The notes: generated by a model not told the origin, from the sequence alone. DNA of 64,000 nt from Phoenix dactylifera (GCF_009389715.1 NC_052405.1:14886194-14950193), one strand, 5' to 3'. Shown: positions 22,647 through 36,235, counted from the first letter of the stretch. Made by a program: numbers and translations.

Positions 22647-23148
22647 TCTATGATCACTAATGGTGGTTTCACATGCCTTTCCAATCAATATAACTCCAAC
22701 TTTCATGTATCTCGGGGAATGCATGGAATTGAGAATGCAATAGTTCTACCAAGCATCCATTATGTTTAGATCTAAAGGTATAAGATAATTGTATGTAAAT
22801 ATGCAATTGTTTCTAAAAGATTATGTACTATATATTTTTAGAAAAGGAATTCACATATTATATAGTTTAGATTTGTAATTTTCTTTATTGGATGAGTTAA
22901 TTCTAGTCTGCACTCGCGTACTATTGATGTATATGATGGTCTTGTATGGCAAGTGGGGCCAATGAAACATATGGACACTAGACTGCACACACATGTCATG
23001 GCCACTCAAAATTCCTACTTTTATTTTGTCGACAGACTAAATAATATATAATAATCTATATAATAGTTAAAAATAATTCAAGAATTGAAAACTCTCTCTC
23101 TCACAAAAAAATGTAATAGTAGTTAAAAATAAAAACGATTTATCAACT

Positions 23149-23231
<83 letters not shown>

Positions 23232-23759
23232 AGATTTTTCAATCAGTACTTAAAAAAGAAAACGAAAATCGTCAGTCAGCAACACTAGTTGTGAATATTC
23301 TTTCCTGACTGCTATATTCAATTTTATTTTGTCCATGAATTAACCTTTTTTTCATCTATTTCTTGTTTTTTGAAAGAATAAGCATCTATTTGGCTCTTTC
23401 GCCAAAAGGTTCCTGAGCATGGCAAGAAACTATCATGTTTTTTTTTTTTGTATAACCGATTTTATTTTTTTTAATTAAAAGAAAAAATGTGAAGAAGACA
23501 ACATAATAGGGGACTGCGATTTTGTTTATTTAAAATAATATTTTAGCAGGCTAGAGAGATATCCCATAATTATATCTATTTTTCTTTGACGGATATGGAT
23601 ATAGATATCGACATTAGTCGGATGCTCAAATATTTATCCATATTGGGATGGTTTTGGATACGAAAATAGATTCGGACAGATATTATCCTATCTACCTTCA
23701 CCCCTATTAGCACGGCTAGGCCAACAAATTCAGCCTTTCTCTTTCCAGTTACTACCAAT
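22647..23759. other. AT-rich intergenic region
   Basis: No gene seen. It contains the TA microsatellite at 23152-23225 and a GATATGGATATAGATAT-rich stretch near 23590 that resembles common dispersed plant repeats but that I cannot assign. Confidence 0.4.
23152..23225. repeat. (TA)n microsatellite, about 74 bp
   Basis: Uninterrupted TA dinucleotides. Confidence 0.95.
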
Positions 23760-24508
23760 TATGTTAGCCGACACCGTGGTAGAGACGAGGTCACGTTCTT
23801 TAATGGCTTGCATAGCATGGAGGCTGTGGATAGCTAAGATTGAAGGAGTTTTTCAACAGCTGTTCTCTAATTCAAATCAATTGGTAAGATCTGCATATTG
23901 CTATATGATAGATGTTATTGCTTCCTATGCTAATGATTTCATTCAGACACAATCAAGGTCCTGGGGTGGCTATTCTGCATAATCTCCAGCTCAAAATTAT
24001 AATTGATATGTGTTGTTGTTAGCCCTATCCCCTTGGTGTCACTAAAATTAACTTCGATGTGTTAGTTCGAGGCTCTAATGCAGTTGCTGCATTTGTGTTA
24101 AAGGGCCATCAAATCTGGTTGTTAAGGGCTGAATGCAATTGCTGCCATTCATTTTATGTGCCATTGGCTGAAATGATGCCAGCTTGGGCTGACTGGCAGT
24201 GCTACTCTCCAATTTCAGGTATCACAACTATGGCTTGAGGCAGCCTCTTAACATAGTTGTTTCGAGGATGAATGCCAAATCGCTTAGTGAAATAGGTTGC
24301 CAATCCTGTTCAAAGACATTGCGTGGAAACAGGCTTGCTTTGCATTTCAAGCAACATATATTTTATCAGCAGAGGCTTTGTAATTGACAACCAGGTTGCT
24401 ATCCTGCACTCGCTAGGATTACATTTTGTAAGCTGATTCTATGGGTGTAAACTTTTCTGGACTTTAGTCCTGGCATTGCCGCCGAACCTTGTACAAAAAA
24501 TAAAAAAG
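23760..24508 (+). pseudogene. LINE ORF2 3' end (RNase H domain) with A-rich tail
   Basis: Translated segments KINFDVLVRGSNAVAAFVLK, GHQIWLLRAE and PLAEMMPAW are typical of the RNase H (RVT_3) domain that ends plant L1-type ORF2. The end PPNLVQK is followed by an A-rich stretch (24494-24508). Upstream, LMACIAWRLWIAKIEGVFQQ fits the preceding linker. The frame is interrupted by several stops and shifts, so this is a dead copy. The gypsy element at 24514 is inserted directly at its A-rich tail. Confidence 0.6.
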
Positions 24509-24513
24509 GATCA
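24509..24513. repeat. Target site duplication GATCA (left)
   Basis: Identical to 33818-33822, defining both ends of the gypsy insertion. Confidence 0.9.
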
Positions 24514-26747
24514 TGTCACGCCTCGAGCCCGAGGCGCGGCAGACGCCGCACGCCCGCACTGCGGGCCGCACGGGCGCGCAAGGCAGCAGATCATATCAAA
24601 GCAGATACAACTATTCAAAGATGACATAATTATTTAAATTGTTCAAAAGCGGTCTTACAAAATTTCAAAATAGCATATGCCAACATAGTTCAAATGTCCA
24701 AACTAATTTAACTAAAATGCCCATAATCGAAGAAATCATCGAAAAATCTAACGCACTCCCCAATCCCGTGCGATCAAGCCTCTGGATCTGAAAAACAGAG
24801 AAAATAAAATAATGAGCTACACTAGCCCAGTAAACAACAAAATACCCAAAGTGGGGTCAGAGCATATCAGATCAAAATACAGGATAATGTCTGGAATCAA
24901 TCACAAATATCACTGTTTTGCTGTTTTCAAAACTTATTATCATTTTTTCGAAAACTCTGATACCAGAATCTCAACATGATAGGCCACGACCACGTAACCC
25001 AGTGGCATGGGTTGCACAGAGTGCCAGAAACCACTATTGTTAGTCACCGGCGGCAACGGTGTCCAGAAACCACTATTCTAATCACCGGTGGCACAGTGTC
25101 GAAACTGGTTCCTCACAGATTACGAGTCGACAGGTCCAACGTATAATCCCCATTGGCGGGGCCAGAACAGAACAGAACAGATCATAGCCATGCTGAGAAT
25201 GCATAAATATAAAAATAGATTTCATAAACTGTATAGGCATGTTTCACGCAATTCAGAGCATATAATATAACTTTCAAATAAAATTTAATATGCCAGACCC
25301 ATTTTACTAAACACAAAACATATTTCAAAATTTAATCCAGTAATAAATTACTTTACCAAATAATTTGGAGAAATGCACTTGGAAGCATTAAGTTACTTAC
25401 TTCTTCTCGCTTAATCCCTACTTCAGATAGGCGGATCAGGTTTACCTGTTTAAATTTAATTAATTCCTTGTTAATATCAGAACTTTGCAAAATCCAACAA
25501 TAATACTATTGGACACGGCCCAACAGAGCCTAGAGTTGGCCCATAATGGGCATGGCCCGATAGGACCCATATCGGGCACGGTCCAATGGGCCCACATAGA
25601 CCCAGCTAAATAGAGCCCCCAAGGTTGGCTTCTAATTGGTTCATTTATGCAATAAAATTTATTGCAGGGACTAATACTTAATTTCAGGGTACTATTCTAC
25701 AAAGCTTGAGTGGACTAAATAAATATAGTTGGGGATCTTTATATAATAAATCCTTCCTATAAGGATCAAATACAAATTACAGAAGATCCTTGTATGAAAT
25801 AACATAATGTCAAGGGCTTATCTGCAAAATTTCATTTATCGGCCAAATGGGTTCGGGCTTTGGGTTCCGGGTTTCTAGTTCGGATCGGAACTGGGTTTCG
25901 GGTTCGGATTTTGGGTTTCGAGTTTTCTTCTTCTTCTTTTTTAACTGGGCCCAAGTTGGGCCCACAGTGGTCCGGGCCCAATTCGGGCCCACGATGAACA
26001 GGGCCCATGCTTGGCCCTGTTCGGCCCGTAGGGCCTTCTTCCTCCCCAACCCCCCCCCCCCACGGCAGGGGAAGACCGATAGGGAGAGCGGAAGAGGAAG
26101 GGGGCGGCGGGGTGGCCGGAGGCCACCCCTCGGTCGACGACCAGCCGGCTGCGGGGACGGCCGGCGGCCGCTGCGGCAGCTAACGGGGAAGAAAAAGACC
26201 GAGAGAGATCTCAGTTTGGGGTCGAAACAGAGAGAGAAATCGGGCTGTTCGGCATGGAATCAAGGGCAAAAGAGGAGGGAGGCTCACCGGCGGTCGACGG
26301 AGAGGCAGATCCCGGCCACGGCTGCTCGATTCGGTGGACAAGCGGCGGCGGCAGCAGTGCTTGGAACCGAGATGGATCTCGGAACAGAGGCAGGCCACGA
26401 GGGAGTCCGGGCGGCGCACAGTCGGGAAGAGGATGCCGGTCACCAAGGAGAGGAGGAGGAGGGAAGAGAGGAAGAGGAGGTGGAGCTCGGAGGTGCCCTA
26501 GGGAGGAGGGCTGGGGTTTTTTATTACCCCCTTGCGACGGCTCTCCGCCGCATGAATCGCGGCGGCCGAGAGGAATCCGCGGCCGAGATTGGCTGTGGAT
26601 CGATCGGAGGGAGGGCGCCGCGATTGCCTTGTTTGTCCCCGGAGGAACCGGAGAGGATCGCAATCGCGATCCTCTGTTCCGGTCTTCCAAGAACGGGAAC
26701 GGGGCTGAAGTCGGCTGGGGCTGCCGACTTCAGCGCCATATCTCACA
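24514..26747 (-). repeat. 3' LTR of the Tekay-like element
   Basis: Plus-strand limits TGTCACGCC and ATATCTCACA. It contains an inverted repeat of CTGAAGTCGGC near 26706-26734, a GA-rich block and a CCCAATGGGCCC-rich block near 25500-25620 that is shared with the other LTR. Confidence 0.9.
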
Positions 26748-26760
26748 TTCTCTCCCCCTT
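26748..26760 (-). promoter_or_regulatory. Polypurine tract of the Tekay-like element
   Basis: TTCTCTCCCCCTT on the plus strand reads AAGGGGGAGAGAA on the element strand and abuts the 3' LTR. Confidence 0.8.
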
Positions 26761-26799
26761 AGAAAATGTTCGTCCTCAAAATTTAATATACCTTAGCTT

Positions 26800-29700
26800 G
26801 CAAAAAGGTTTGGTTATTTTTCCTTCATCTCGTCCTCCAGTTCCCACGTAGCCTCACGTTCAGAGTGATTGCTCCACTGGATCTTAACATAAGAAATCGT
26901 GCGCCTTCTCAACACTTGTTCCCTTATATCAACCACACGTACAGGCTGCTCAGGATATGTCAAATCTTCTCTAAACTGCAAGGGAGCCACTTCTACCACA
27001 TGGCTTATATCTGGAATATACTTCCTTAACATAGAAACATGAAAAACATTATGAACTCCGGACAATGAAGGTGGGAGCGCCAATTTGTATGCCACAGCTC
27101 CTACTCTTTTCAGAATCTCAAAAGGGCCCACATAGCGTGGACTGAGTTTTCCGCGTATTCCAAATCGCATCACCCCTTTAGTAGGCGACACTCTCAGAAA
27201 CACATGATCTCCAATCTGAAATTCCAATTCCCTTCTTCTATTATCTGCATAACTCTTCTGTCTGCTCTGAGCTATCCTGAGGCGTTCCCTGATCAGCTGG
27301 ATCTTCTCTACTGTTTGTTGCACAATCTCGGGGCCCATAATTTTTCTTTCACCAACATCATCCCAACAGATAGGTGATCTACACTTTCTTCCATATAGAG
27401 CCTCATAAGGTGCCTTTTGAATACTTGCCTGGTAACTGTTATTATATGCAAACTCGACCAAAGGCAAGTGACAATCCCAAGAACCTTTCATATCCATTAC
27501 ACAAGCTCTTAGCATATCTTCCAAGGTCTGAATGGTTCTTGCTGATTTGCCATCAGTCTGAGGGTGGAAAGCGGTGCTGAAGCTCAGAGTGGTCCCCAAA
27601 GCTTTATTCAAACTACCCCAAAAGTGAGATACAAACCGCGAGTCCCTATCAGAAACGATGGATACGGGTACTCCATGCAACCTCACTATTTGTTCAATGT
27701 AGAGCTCTGCAAACTTTTCTAAGGTCATTCCTACTTTGAAAGCCAAAACGTGTGCCGACTTTGTCAATCTATCCACAATCACCCATATAGCATCATAACC
27801 TCTAGGAGTGCGAGGTAATCCGGAGACGAAGTCCATAGTGATGTGTTTCCACTTCCATTCAGGAAGTGGGGGCTGCAACAACCCTGCCGGTCTTTGATGC
27901 TCTGCTTTAACTTGCTGACAAGTCAAACACTGAGCCACAAACTGTGCAATTTCTCTCTTCATATTATTCCACCAAAATATACCTTTCAAATCCTTATACA
28001 TCTTAGTACCCCCAGGATGCACTGTATATCCAGTATTATGAGCTTCCCTCATAATTTCATTCTTTAAATCAGAGTTATTTGGAATATAAATTCTGTTCCC
28101 GTATCTCAATGATCCATCCTTATGAAGTCTGAACTTTGACTGAGAACCTGATTCAATATTACTTCTAAGCTTTTGTAACTAAGGGTCATCTGCTTGAGCA
28201 GTCCTGATCCTCTCTATCAAGGTAGGTTGGACACGTAGGTTTGCCAAACGTGCATCAGGGTCATGCCAACATACCTCAATTTCTGATCTCCTCAGATCTT
28301 CCAGAATTCTCATCTGAGAGGTGAGTAAGGTAGCAATACTACCAGTGGATTTTCTACTCAGTGCATCTGCCACCACATTTGCTTTTCCCGGATGGTAGTG
28401 GATAGACAAATCATAATCCTTTAGTAACTCTAACCATCTTCTCTGTCCATGTTTAGTTCCTTCTGGGTAAAAAGGTATTTCAAACTTTTGTGATCCGTAT
28501 ACACCTTACAAGATTCACCATATAAATAATGTCTCCAAATTTTTAATGCAAACACAACAGCAGCAAGTTCAAGATCATGAACAGGGTAGTTCTCCTCATA
28601 TGACTTTAATTGTCGAGAAGCATAGGCAATCACCTTATCATTCTGCATCAGCACACAACCCAATCCTTTCTTTGAGGTATCATTGTAGATTGTATAATCT
28701 TCACCACTAGAAGGAAGGGTAAGGATGGGAGCTGACACCAAACGTTGTTTAAGCTCCTGGAAGCTCTGTTCACATTTATCTGACCACTCGAACTTAACTT
28801 CTTTACGAGTTAGTCGAGTTAAAGGTGCAGCAATAGAGGAAAAACCCTCAACAAATCGTCTGTAATATCCTGTTAGGCCCAAGAAACTGCGAATCTCAGT
28901 AACACTGTTGGGCCTGCTCCAGCTGACCACTGCCTCGATCTTCTTTGGATCCACATAGATACCCTCTTTAGATATTACATGCCCTAGGAACATTACACTG
29001 TCTAGCCAAAATTCACTTTTCTTCAGCTTACCATACAACTGCTCTTGCCTTAGGATTTCCAGTACTAACCTCAAATGCTACTCGTGCTCGGCCTGACTCC
29101 CAGAATAGATCAAGATGTCATCAATAAAGACCACTACAAATTTGTCCAGAAAGGGTCTGAACACCCTGTTCATCAGATCCATAAAAGTTGCAGGGGCATT
29201 TGTCAGTCCAAAAGGCATGACCAAAAATTCATAGTGCCCATACCGAGTACAAAAAGCAATTTTTGGCACATCTTCAGCTCTTATCTTTAACTGATGGTAC
29301 CCAGAACGAAGATCAATTTTGGAAAATACCTGAGCACCCTTTAACTGATCAAATAAGTCATCTATTCTTGGTAGAGGATACTTATTCTTTACCGTTACCC
29401 TATTTATTTCTCGGTAATCAATACATAATCTCATGCTACCATCCTTCTTCTTTACAAATAAGACTGGAGCTCCCCAAGGAGAGACACTAGGTCTGATGAA
29501 ACCCTTATCAAGAAGATCCTGCAACTGCTCCTTTAATTCTTTCATTTCAGCTGGAGCCATTCTATAGGGGGTCTTAGAGATTGGTGTGGTACCAGGGATC
29601 AAATCAATTGCAAATTCAATTTCTCTATCTGGTGGCAAGCCAGGAAGGTCTTCTGGAAAGACATCAGAGTATTCATTTACTACTGAAATATCTTCCAATT

Positions 29701-31400
29701 TTTGATCTGACTGTCTAGTGTCAACCACTGTGGCAATATATGCCACACTCCCCTTTCTAAGTAGTCGTTTGATTTGCATAGCAGAAACAATCTGAGGGGA
29801 GGTATATGCACCACTGCCCATGAAGCTGAATTCAGTGTCTCCTGGAATCCGGAAGTTTACCCGTTTTTCATGGCAGTTAATGGTGGCAAAATATGATGCT
29901 AACCAGTCCATACCGAGGATTATGTCAAAGTCATGCATATCTATAACTATCAAGTCAATAGGCAAGTCTCTACCCACTATCTGAACTGGACAAGTCTTGC
30001 AGACCTGATTACCAATCATCCCGCTCCCGGCAGGAGTGCTAACATGCAAATCATGCTCTAGTTACACACACGGCAGGTCATGTTTTTGCACAAATGTAGA
30101 TGACACAAAGGAATGCGTAGCGCCAGAATCAAATAATGTATGAGCATAAACAGAAGCAACTGGAAATGTACCTGACACCACAGTGTTGGATGCCTGAGCA
30201 TCCTGCTGAGTCAATGCATAAATACGTCCTTGTGTGCGTGGTCTCCCCCCTTTCTGCTGCTTAGGAGAAGAAGGCTGAGCTGACTGAGCCAAAGCAGGAG
30301 GAGGTTGCACTTGCTGGGTTCTTGTAGTTTGAGGCCTCTGAACTGATCGAAGGTCCTGTTGAGGACACTCAGCTACCTTATGACCCTGCTGGCCGCATCG
30401 GAAATAGGCACCGGATAATTGTCTACAGTGTTCAGTCTTATGCATACCACCACAAGCATCACACTTTTGCTTCTCTTGCTGAATAGTTTTTCCATAAGAT
30501 CCTTGCTTCCCTGATTGCCAAGATTGGTTATGTGATTTTGCAGTCTTGCTAGAATTCTGTCCACTGCGAGCATCATAATCTCTGCTTCTCTTCTTTTGTT
30601 TCCTATCTTTGTCATCATATGTTTCTTTCCAGACAATTTCCAGATTCTTAGCCCTGTCTACCAGATCATCATAGTTCGTCGAGTGTATTGTGGCCAAACT
30701 CCGACGTAAGTGAGGCTTCAATCCTTCTTCAAATCTCCTCATCCGGGACTCTGCATTCATGACGAGGGTGGGAGCAAACCGAGATAGCCTGTCAAACTCT
30801 GCCTCATACTCATCCACAGTCATAGTTCCTTGATTCAGATTGAGAAATTCCCTCTCTAGCTCCCTCAGGCGACTGGAGGGAAAATACTTGGAGTAGAATG
30901 CTGTGCGGAATCTTTGCCAGGTAAGTGCCTCCTGCTCGGGTGCCAATGTGCGCTCCACAGACATCCACCAATGATGAGCTCGGTCCTGAAGCATATAGGT
31001 GGCAAATCTGACCTTCTCTTCATCGGTGCACTCCATTGCCTTGAAAGCTTTCTCCATTTCATCTATCCAGGTTTCGGCCTCTTGAGGACTAGTAATGCCT
31101 TTAAAAGCCGAAGGTGCCATTCTCTTGAATTCTGCTATACTTCTTCTTTGCTCAGGAGGAGCAACATCCTGCTGGATTGGTTGCTGAGGTTGTTGCCTCT
31201 GTTGGCGTACTAACCCGACGACCTCCTCGATCAGTTCGAGCACCCGAGTTTGATTTCCGGCAGCAGCTTCTGGAGTTGATTGACTCTGGGGCCCTGAGTT
31301 ATGCGATGCCTCGCCCGCTTGGTTAGTGGGGGCTCCTCCCCGAGAGCGCCCAACCATCTGATTCAAGCTACGGACACGGCGAGGCGACATTCTGATTCAG
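26800..31400 (-). pseudogene. gag-pol coding region of the Tekay-like element (broken)
   Basis: From right to left: Gag starting MSPRRVRSLNQM with a Retrotrans_gag domain and CCHC knuckles, protease with [10 protein letters not shown], reverse transcriptase with FIDDILIYS, RNase H with [17 protein letters not shown], integrase with the HPGGTKMYKDLK zinc region and the core containing DFVSGLPRTPRGYD, and a C-terminal chromodomain (VRVVDIREQVLRRRTI, WSNHSEREATWE). The protein resembles the polyprotein at 10716-14140 but is clearly a different subfamily. Confidence 0.9.
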
Positions 31401-31580
31401 TGAAAATATTTTAAAAATTTATCCAAACAGAATAATACAAAATAGTTAACAAAACAAATGAACATTATCCCTTTGTCTAGTTACTACCCCATCTTTCAAC
31501 TTTCCAACGAATCTTAAGGATCTTAAAACTTAGGCTCAAATATGACTGTTTCAAACATAATCCCTATGAATCTGAAACCT

Positions 31581-31595
31581 AAGCTCTGATACCAC
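31581..31595 (-). promoter_or_regulatory. Primer binding site of the Tekay-like element
   Basis: AGCTCTGATACCACC on the plus strand is the complement of TGGTATCAGAGCT, six bases from the LTR at 31602. Confidence 0.8.
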
Positions 31596-31601
31596 CAAAT
31601 C

Positions 31602-33817
31602 TGTCACGCCCCAAGCCCGAGGCGCGGCAGACGCCGCACGCCCGCACGGCGGGCCGCACGGGCGCGCAAGGCAGCAGATCATATCAAAGCAGATACAGCT
31701 ATTCAAAGATGACATAATTATTTAAATTGTTCAAAAGCGGTCTTACAAAATTTCAAAATAGCATATGCCAACATAGTTCAAATGTCCAAACTAATTTAAC
31801 TAAAATGCCCATAATCGAAGAAATCATCGAAAAATCTAACGCACTCCCCAATCCTGTGCGATCAAGCCTCTGGATCTGAAAAACAGAGAAAATAAAATAA
31901 TGAGCTACACTAGCCTAGTAAGCAATAAAATACCCCAAAGTAGGGTCAGAGCATATTAGATCAAAATACAGGATAATGTCTGGAATCAATCACAAATATC
32001 ATTGTTTTGCTGTTTTCAAAACTTATTATCATTTTTTCGAAAACTCTGATACCAGAATCTCAACATGATAGGCTACGGCCACGTAACCCAGTGGCATGGG
32101 TTGCATAGAGTGCCGGAAACCACTATTGTTAGTCACCGGCGGCAACGGTGTCCAGAAACCACTATTCTAATCACCGGTGGCACGGTGTCGAAACCGGTTC
32201 CTCACAGATTACAAGTCGACAGGTCCAACGTATAATCCCCATTGGCGGGGCCAGAACAGAACAGAACAGATCATAGCCATGCTGAGAATGCATAAATATA
32301 AAAATAGATTTCATAAACTGTATAGGCATGTTTCACGCAATTCAGAGCATATAATATAATTTTCAAATAAAATTTAATATGCCAGACCCATTTTACTAAA
32401 CACAAAATATATTGCAAAATTTAATCCAATAATAAATTACTTTACCAAATAATTTGGAGAAATGCACTTTGAAGCATTAAGTTACTTACTTCTTCTCGCT
32501 TAATCCCTACTTCAGATAGGCGGATCAGGTTCACCTGTTTAAATTTAATTAATTTCTTATTAATATCAGAACTTTGCAAAATCCAAAAATAATACTATTG
32601 GACACGGCCCAACAGGGCCTAAAGTTGGCCCATAATGGGCATGGCCCAATAGGGCCCATATCGGGCACGGTCCAATGGGCCCACATAGACCCAGCTAAAT
32701 AGAGCCCCCAAGGTTGGCTTCTAATTGGTTCATTTATGCAATAAAATTTATTGCAGGGACTAATACTTAATTTCAGGGTACTATTCTATAAAGCTTGAGT
32801 GGACTAAATAAATATAGTTGGGGACCTTTATGTAATAAATCCTTCCTATAAGGATCAAATACAAATTACAGAAGATCCTTGTATGAAATAACATAATGTC
32901 AAGGGCTTATCTGCAAAATTCCATTTATTGGCCAAATGGGTTCGGGCTTCGGGTTCCGGGTTTCGAGTTCAGATCGGAACTGGGTTTCGGGTTCGGATTT
33001 TGGGTTTCGGGTTTTCTTCTTCTTTTTTTTAACTAGGCCCAAGTTGGGCCCACAGTGGTCCGGGCCCAATTCGGGCCCACGGTGAACATGGCCCATGCTT
33101 GGCCCTGTTCGGCCCGTAGGGCCTTCTTCCTCCCCAACCCCCCCCCACGGCAGGGGAAGACCGAGAGGGGGAGCGGAAGAGGAAGGGGGCAGCGGGGTGG
33201 CCGGAGGCCACCCCTCGGTCAACGACCAGCCGGCTGCGGAGACGGCCGGCGGCCGCTGCGGCATCTAACGGGGAAGAAAAAGATCGAGAGAGATCTCGGT
33301 TTGGGGTCGAAACAGAGAGGGAAATCGGGCTGTTGGGCATGGAATCAAGGGCAAAAGAGGAGGGAGGCTCACCGGCGGTCGACGGAGAGGCAGATCCCGG
33401 CCACGGCTGCTCGATCCGGTGGACAAGCGGCGGCGGTAGCAGTGCTTGGAACCGAGATGGATCTCGGAATAGAGGCAGGCCACGAGGGAGTCCGGGCGGC
33501 GCACGGTCGGGAAGAGGATGCCGGTCACCAAGGAGAGGAGGAGGAGGGAAGAGAGGAAGAGGAGGTGGAGCTCGGAGGTGCCCTAGGGAGGAGGGGTTGG
33601 GGGTTTTTATTACCCCCTTGCGACGGCTCTCCGCCGCATGAATCGCAGCGGCCGAGAGGAATCCGCGGCCGGGATTGGCCGCGGATCGATCGGAGGGAGG
33701 GCGCCGCGGGGCGCCTCGCCTTGTTTGTTCCCGGAGGAACCGGAGAGGATCGCAATCACGATCCTCTGTTCCGGTCTTCCAAGAACGCCCCAGCCGACTT
33801 CAGCCCCATATCTCACA
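31602..33817 (-). repeat. 5' LTR of the Tekay-like element
   Basis: Aligns throughout with 24514-26747. It ends CTCACA, followed by the GATCA duplication. Confidence 0.9.
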
Positions 33818-33822
33818 GATCA

Positions 33823-34460
33823 GGAGTGCAATTTTCAGGAGACTTTTGGTTCCACTTTGATCCAACCACAAGTTGGAACTTGGAAGATAAATTTTTCAAA
33901 CAAGCCATGAGTAATTCATGCTCAAATAAAACATGTGATGAGAACCACCAATTATTACCACCTCCCACCCATATAACAACATTTTGCTAGATTTTCCTTC
34001 CTCCCTCTGTCATAATTTGCTAGGTTTTCTTTATATCCTCTCTCAAAGGCAAAGATTGGAATTACACAGTTTGAAGTCAAGTATTGGTATGATGCTCTTG
34101 CTAGCAGCGTATACTCAGCATATGAAATTTGTGGCCAAACATGAACATCCCCACAAGTACTTTCTAATAATAATCCCTCTGCCACTCATTTTAGACAACT
34201 GAGCTCTTTGTGTCGATTGGCCAATCCGCATGTAACATGTTGTGGACCTGGGGCATGAGATGGGTATGAGAATCTAAATTTCTTCAGGCTTGCTTGTGAG
34301 GATGTCATAGTAACATTTCCTTTCTGAAAGCGGCATGGGTGAGATAATCTTTACAAGCTTAAGAGCATTGGACACAGTGGGAGGCGTTGGATTGCTGATA
34401 GAACTGTAGGCATATGCGCTTGGCTGTGGCTCAAATCTATTTCTCTTTCCGGAGGAGTCG
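33823..34460. other. Unassigned stretch between two elements
   Basis: No ORF with recognisable similarity and no repeat boundary. It continues the sequence interrupted by the gypsy insertion. Confidence 0.4.
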
Positions 34461-34899
34461 TGTCACAATTCAGGACCTTATTAAAAAAGACTAACCGGAA
34501 GGTATTATTCAAGTTTCTTGATCCGATATAAGTATTCAAGATCTATTTAGCGAATAACTGATGTAGAACTAAATACACTCTCATACGAGTCCTCACATAC
34601 TCCCCCCGTTTAAGCCCTGACATTTTTGTCAGGCTAAGAGTTCAAATTTATTCAAATCTAATCACAAGTACTACAATCAGCTAATGGTTAGTCTCAATAG
34701 ATCAATGCTACAGTGTCCCCTAGTCCATATAGGTTATAGGCTAGATCTGCTCTGATACCATTTGTAACAATCCAGAACTTCATCCAACATGGCTAGCCAG
34801 AATGTATTATTTGAGTTTCTTGATCCTATATAAGTATCTAAGATCTATCCAGCGAATAACCGATATAGGGCTAAATGCACTCTCACACGGGTCCTCACA
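34461..34899 (-). mobile_element. TRIM (miniature LTR retrotransposon), 439 bp
   Basis: Two 137-bp terminal repeats (34461-34597, 34763-34899; TGTMACAAT to GTCCTCACA) flank 165 bp that holds a complement of TGGTATCAGAGC next to the right LTR and a polypurine tract complement (TACTCCCCCCG) next to the left LTR. Flanks AGTCG and AGTTG look like an aged target duplication. There is no coding capacity, as normal for TRIMs. LTRs are roughly 80% alike, so it is old. Confidence 0.8.
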
Positions 34900-35689
34900 A
34901 GTTGGCTCATCATGCTATATACATGTATGATAGATTTATAAGTAATTATAAAACTATTCAAAAAAAAATCTGTACTGTCACATGATGGAAATAGTGGTCA
35001 ATTGTGCTCTGCACAGTCTAATTTCGTAATCACCAAATCTAACATCCTTAATGCTTAATCTGACAAAATTGAATTTAAAAATTTATTTTTAGAGATATAA
35101 AACTAAGATTGCTCCATTAAGTAATCTGTTAAACACTCTATTTGGATTGAGAGAAATAAAAAGAATAAAAAAAAGAGAGGAGAAAGTTAGAATCCCCTGT
35201 TTGGTTGGGAGAGAAGAGAAGGGAAACTCATTTTTGTATTGTTTGATTAGAAATTTAATGAGTTTTTCTTCAATATATTTTCCTTTTATTAGAGGGCATG
35301 GGGGTAGAGAAAAGAGGCGCATATGCTTGTGAGACGGAGGGACTCAAATTGGGAATAAGTCGAAAGTTTTTATGTGAATTAGAAATCAAATTGGTCTAAA
35401 TAAAAGTTATGTACATAACCTGTAATGTATAAAAAATTTCAGATACTTTACCAGTCGTAAACAGTTTATACGATATGAGGTATATCCGGCATTTTTTTAG
35501 TTGTTACATTTTAAAAATGCACAGCTAAGGGGAAAAAAAACATACCAAAGCAAAACACATCTAATAGAAGAGAAGACAAAGTTAAAATCCATCATTTGGA
35601 TAGCAAGTCAGGAGAGGAAAAAAGGGAAATGATTTTTCTCCAAACTTTGTTTCTAATCTCTTCTGTCACTTTTGTTCTCCAGAAACTGC
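34900..35689. other. AT-rich intergenic region
   Basis: No gene seen. Purine-rich GAGAGGAGAAAG-type stretches near 35170-35230 and 35570-35630 are imperfect repeats of each other. Confidence 0.4.
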
Positions 35690-35911
35690 TCAGAGTCTTG
35701 TATACTTAGTTACTCTTCCTGGAGAGTGTCTTATTTCACAGGATAGATTCTATAACGTTTTCCTGCAAGACTTTTTATCTCTTCCTGGCTGGATTATATG
35801 CTTTGCTTTTGGCAGAATTGGAGCAAGTCTTTGGTGAAGAGAGATCTCATGAAAGATTTGGATATGATTTTACTTGGGATTGATGGTTGATTTGGAGAGA
35901 GAGGGATAATA
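35690..35911 (+). pseudogene. LINE ORF2 fragment, 5' part (split by the copia insertion)
   Basis: The strings KSLVKRDLMKDLDMILLGI and WLIWRERDNN resemble the end of the zf-RVT region of plant LINEs (the WxIWRERN hallmark). The second string runs across the copia insertion point and resumes at 43771. Frame changes show that it is dead. Confidence 0.5.
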
Positions 35912-36235
35912 TGTTGAAGTAATGCAGGAGACCAAGTAAATGCAAGACCAACGTGTCATGCCCACTACTTATTTTTTGTTCTTGGTTTGTTAAAGTTGGA
36001 GTAAGAATAGGTTCATTTGAATTAGTCAAATTTGTTAGATTATTGCTGAGTGGTCCTATGTTTTAGGCTTAACTTTATATATTTAAAGTCTCGTTCTCGT
36101 AATGAATTTAAGAGAGAAGTATTTTTAATCGTGTATTCTCTTCTTATTTTTGGTTTCCTTCCCTCTCAACAAACTGACTTTGTTGAGAGAAGACTTCCTC
36201 TATTATTTTGTATTTTTTGCCATAGTTGATTTATC
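35912..36235 (+). repeat. 5' LTR of the nested copia element
   Basis: TGTTGAAGTAATG to TTGATTTATC, aligned with 43445-43770. Confidence 0.85.

Larger units (their letters stand above)
24514..33817 (-). mobile_element. Full-length Ty3/gypsy element, Tekay/Del-like chromovirus, 9.3 kb
   Basis: LTRs 24514-26747 and 31602-33817 (about 97% alike in the part I compared) flank an internal region with primer site, gag, pol and polypurine tract in minus orientation. A perfect 5-bp duplication GATCA borders it. All structural parts are present, but the coding region is broken, with roughly three or four breaks. Integrase is followed by a chromodomain, which places it in the chromoviruses. LTR divergence suggests an insertion on the order of a million years or more, depending on the rate assumed. 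Confidence 0.93.
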
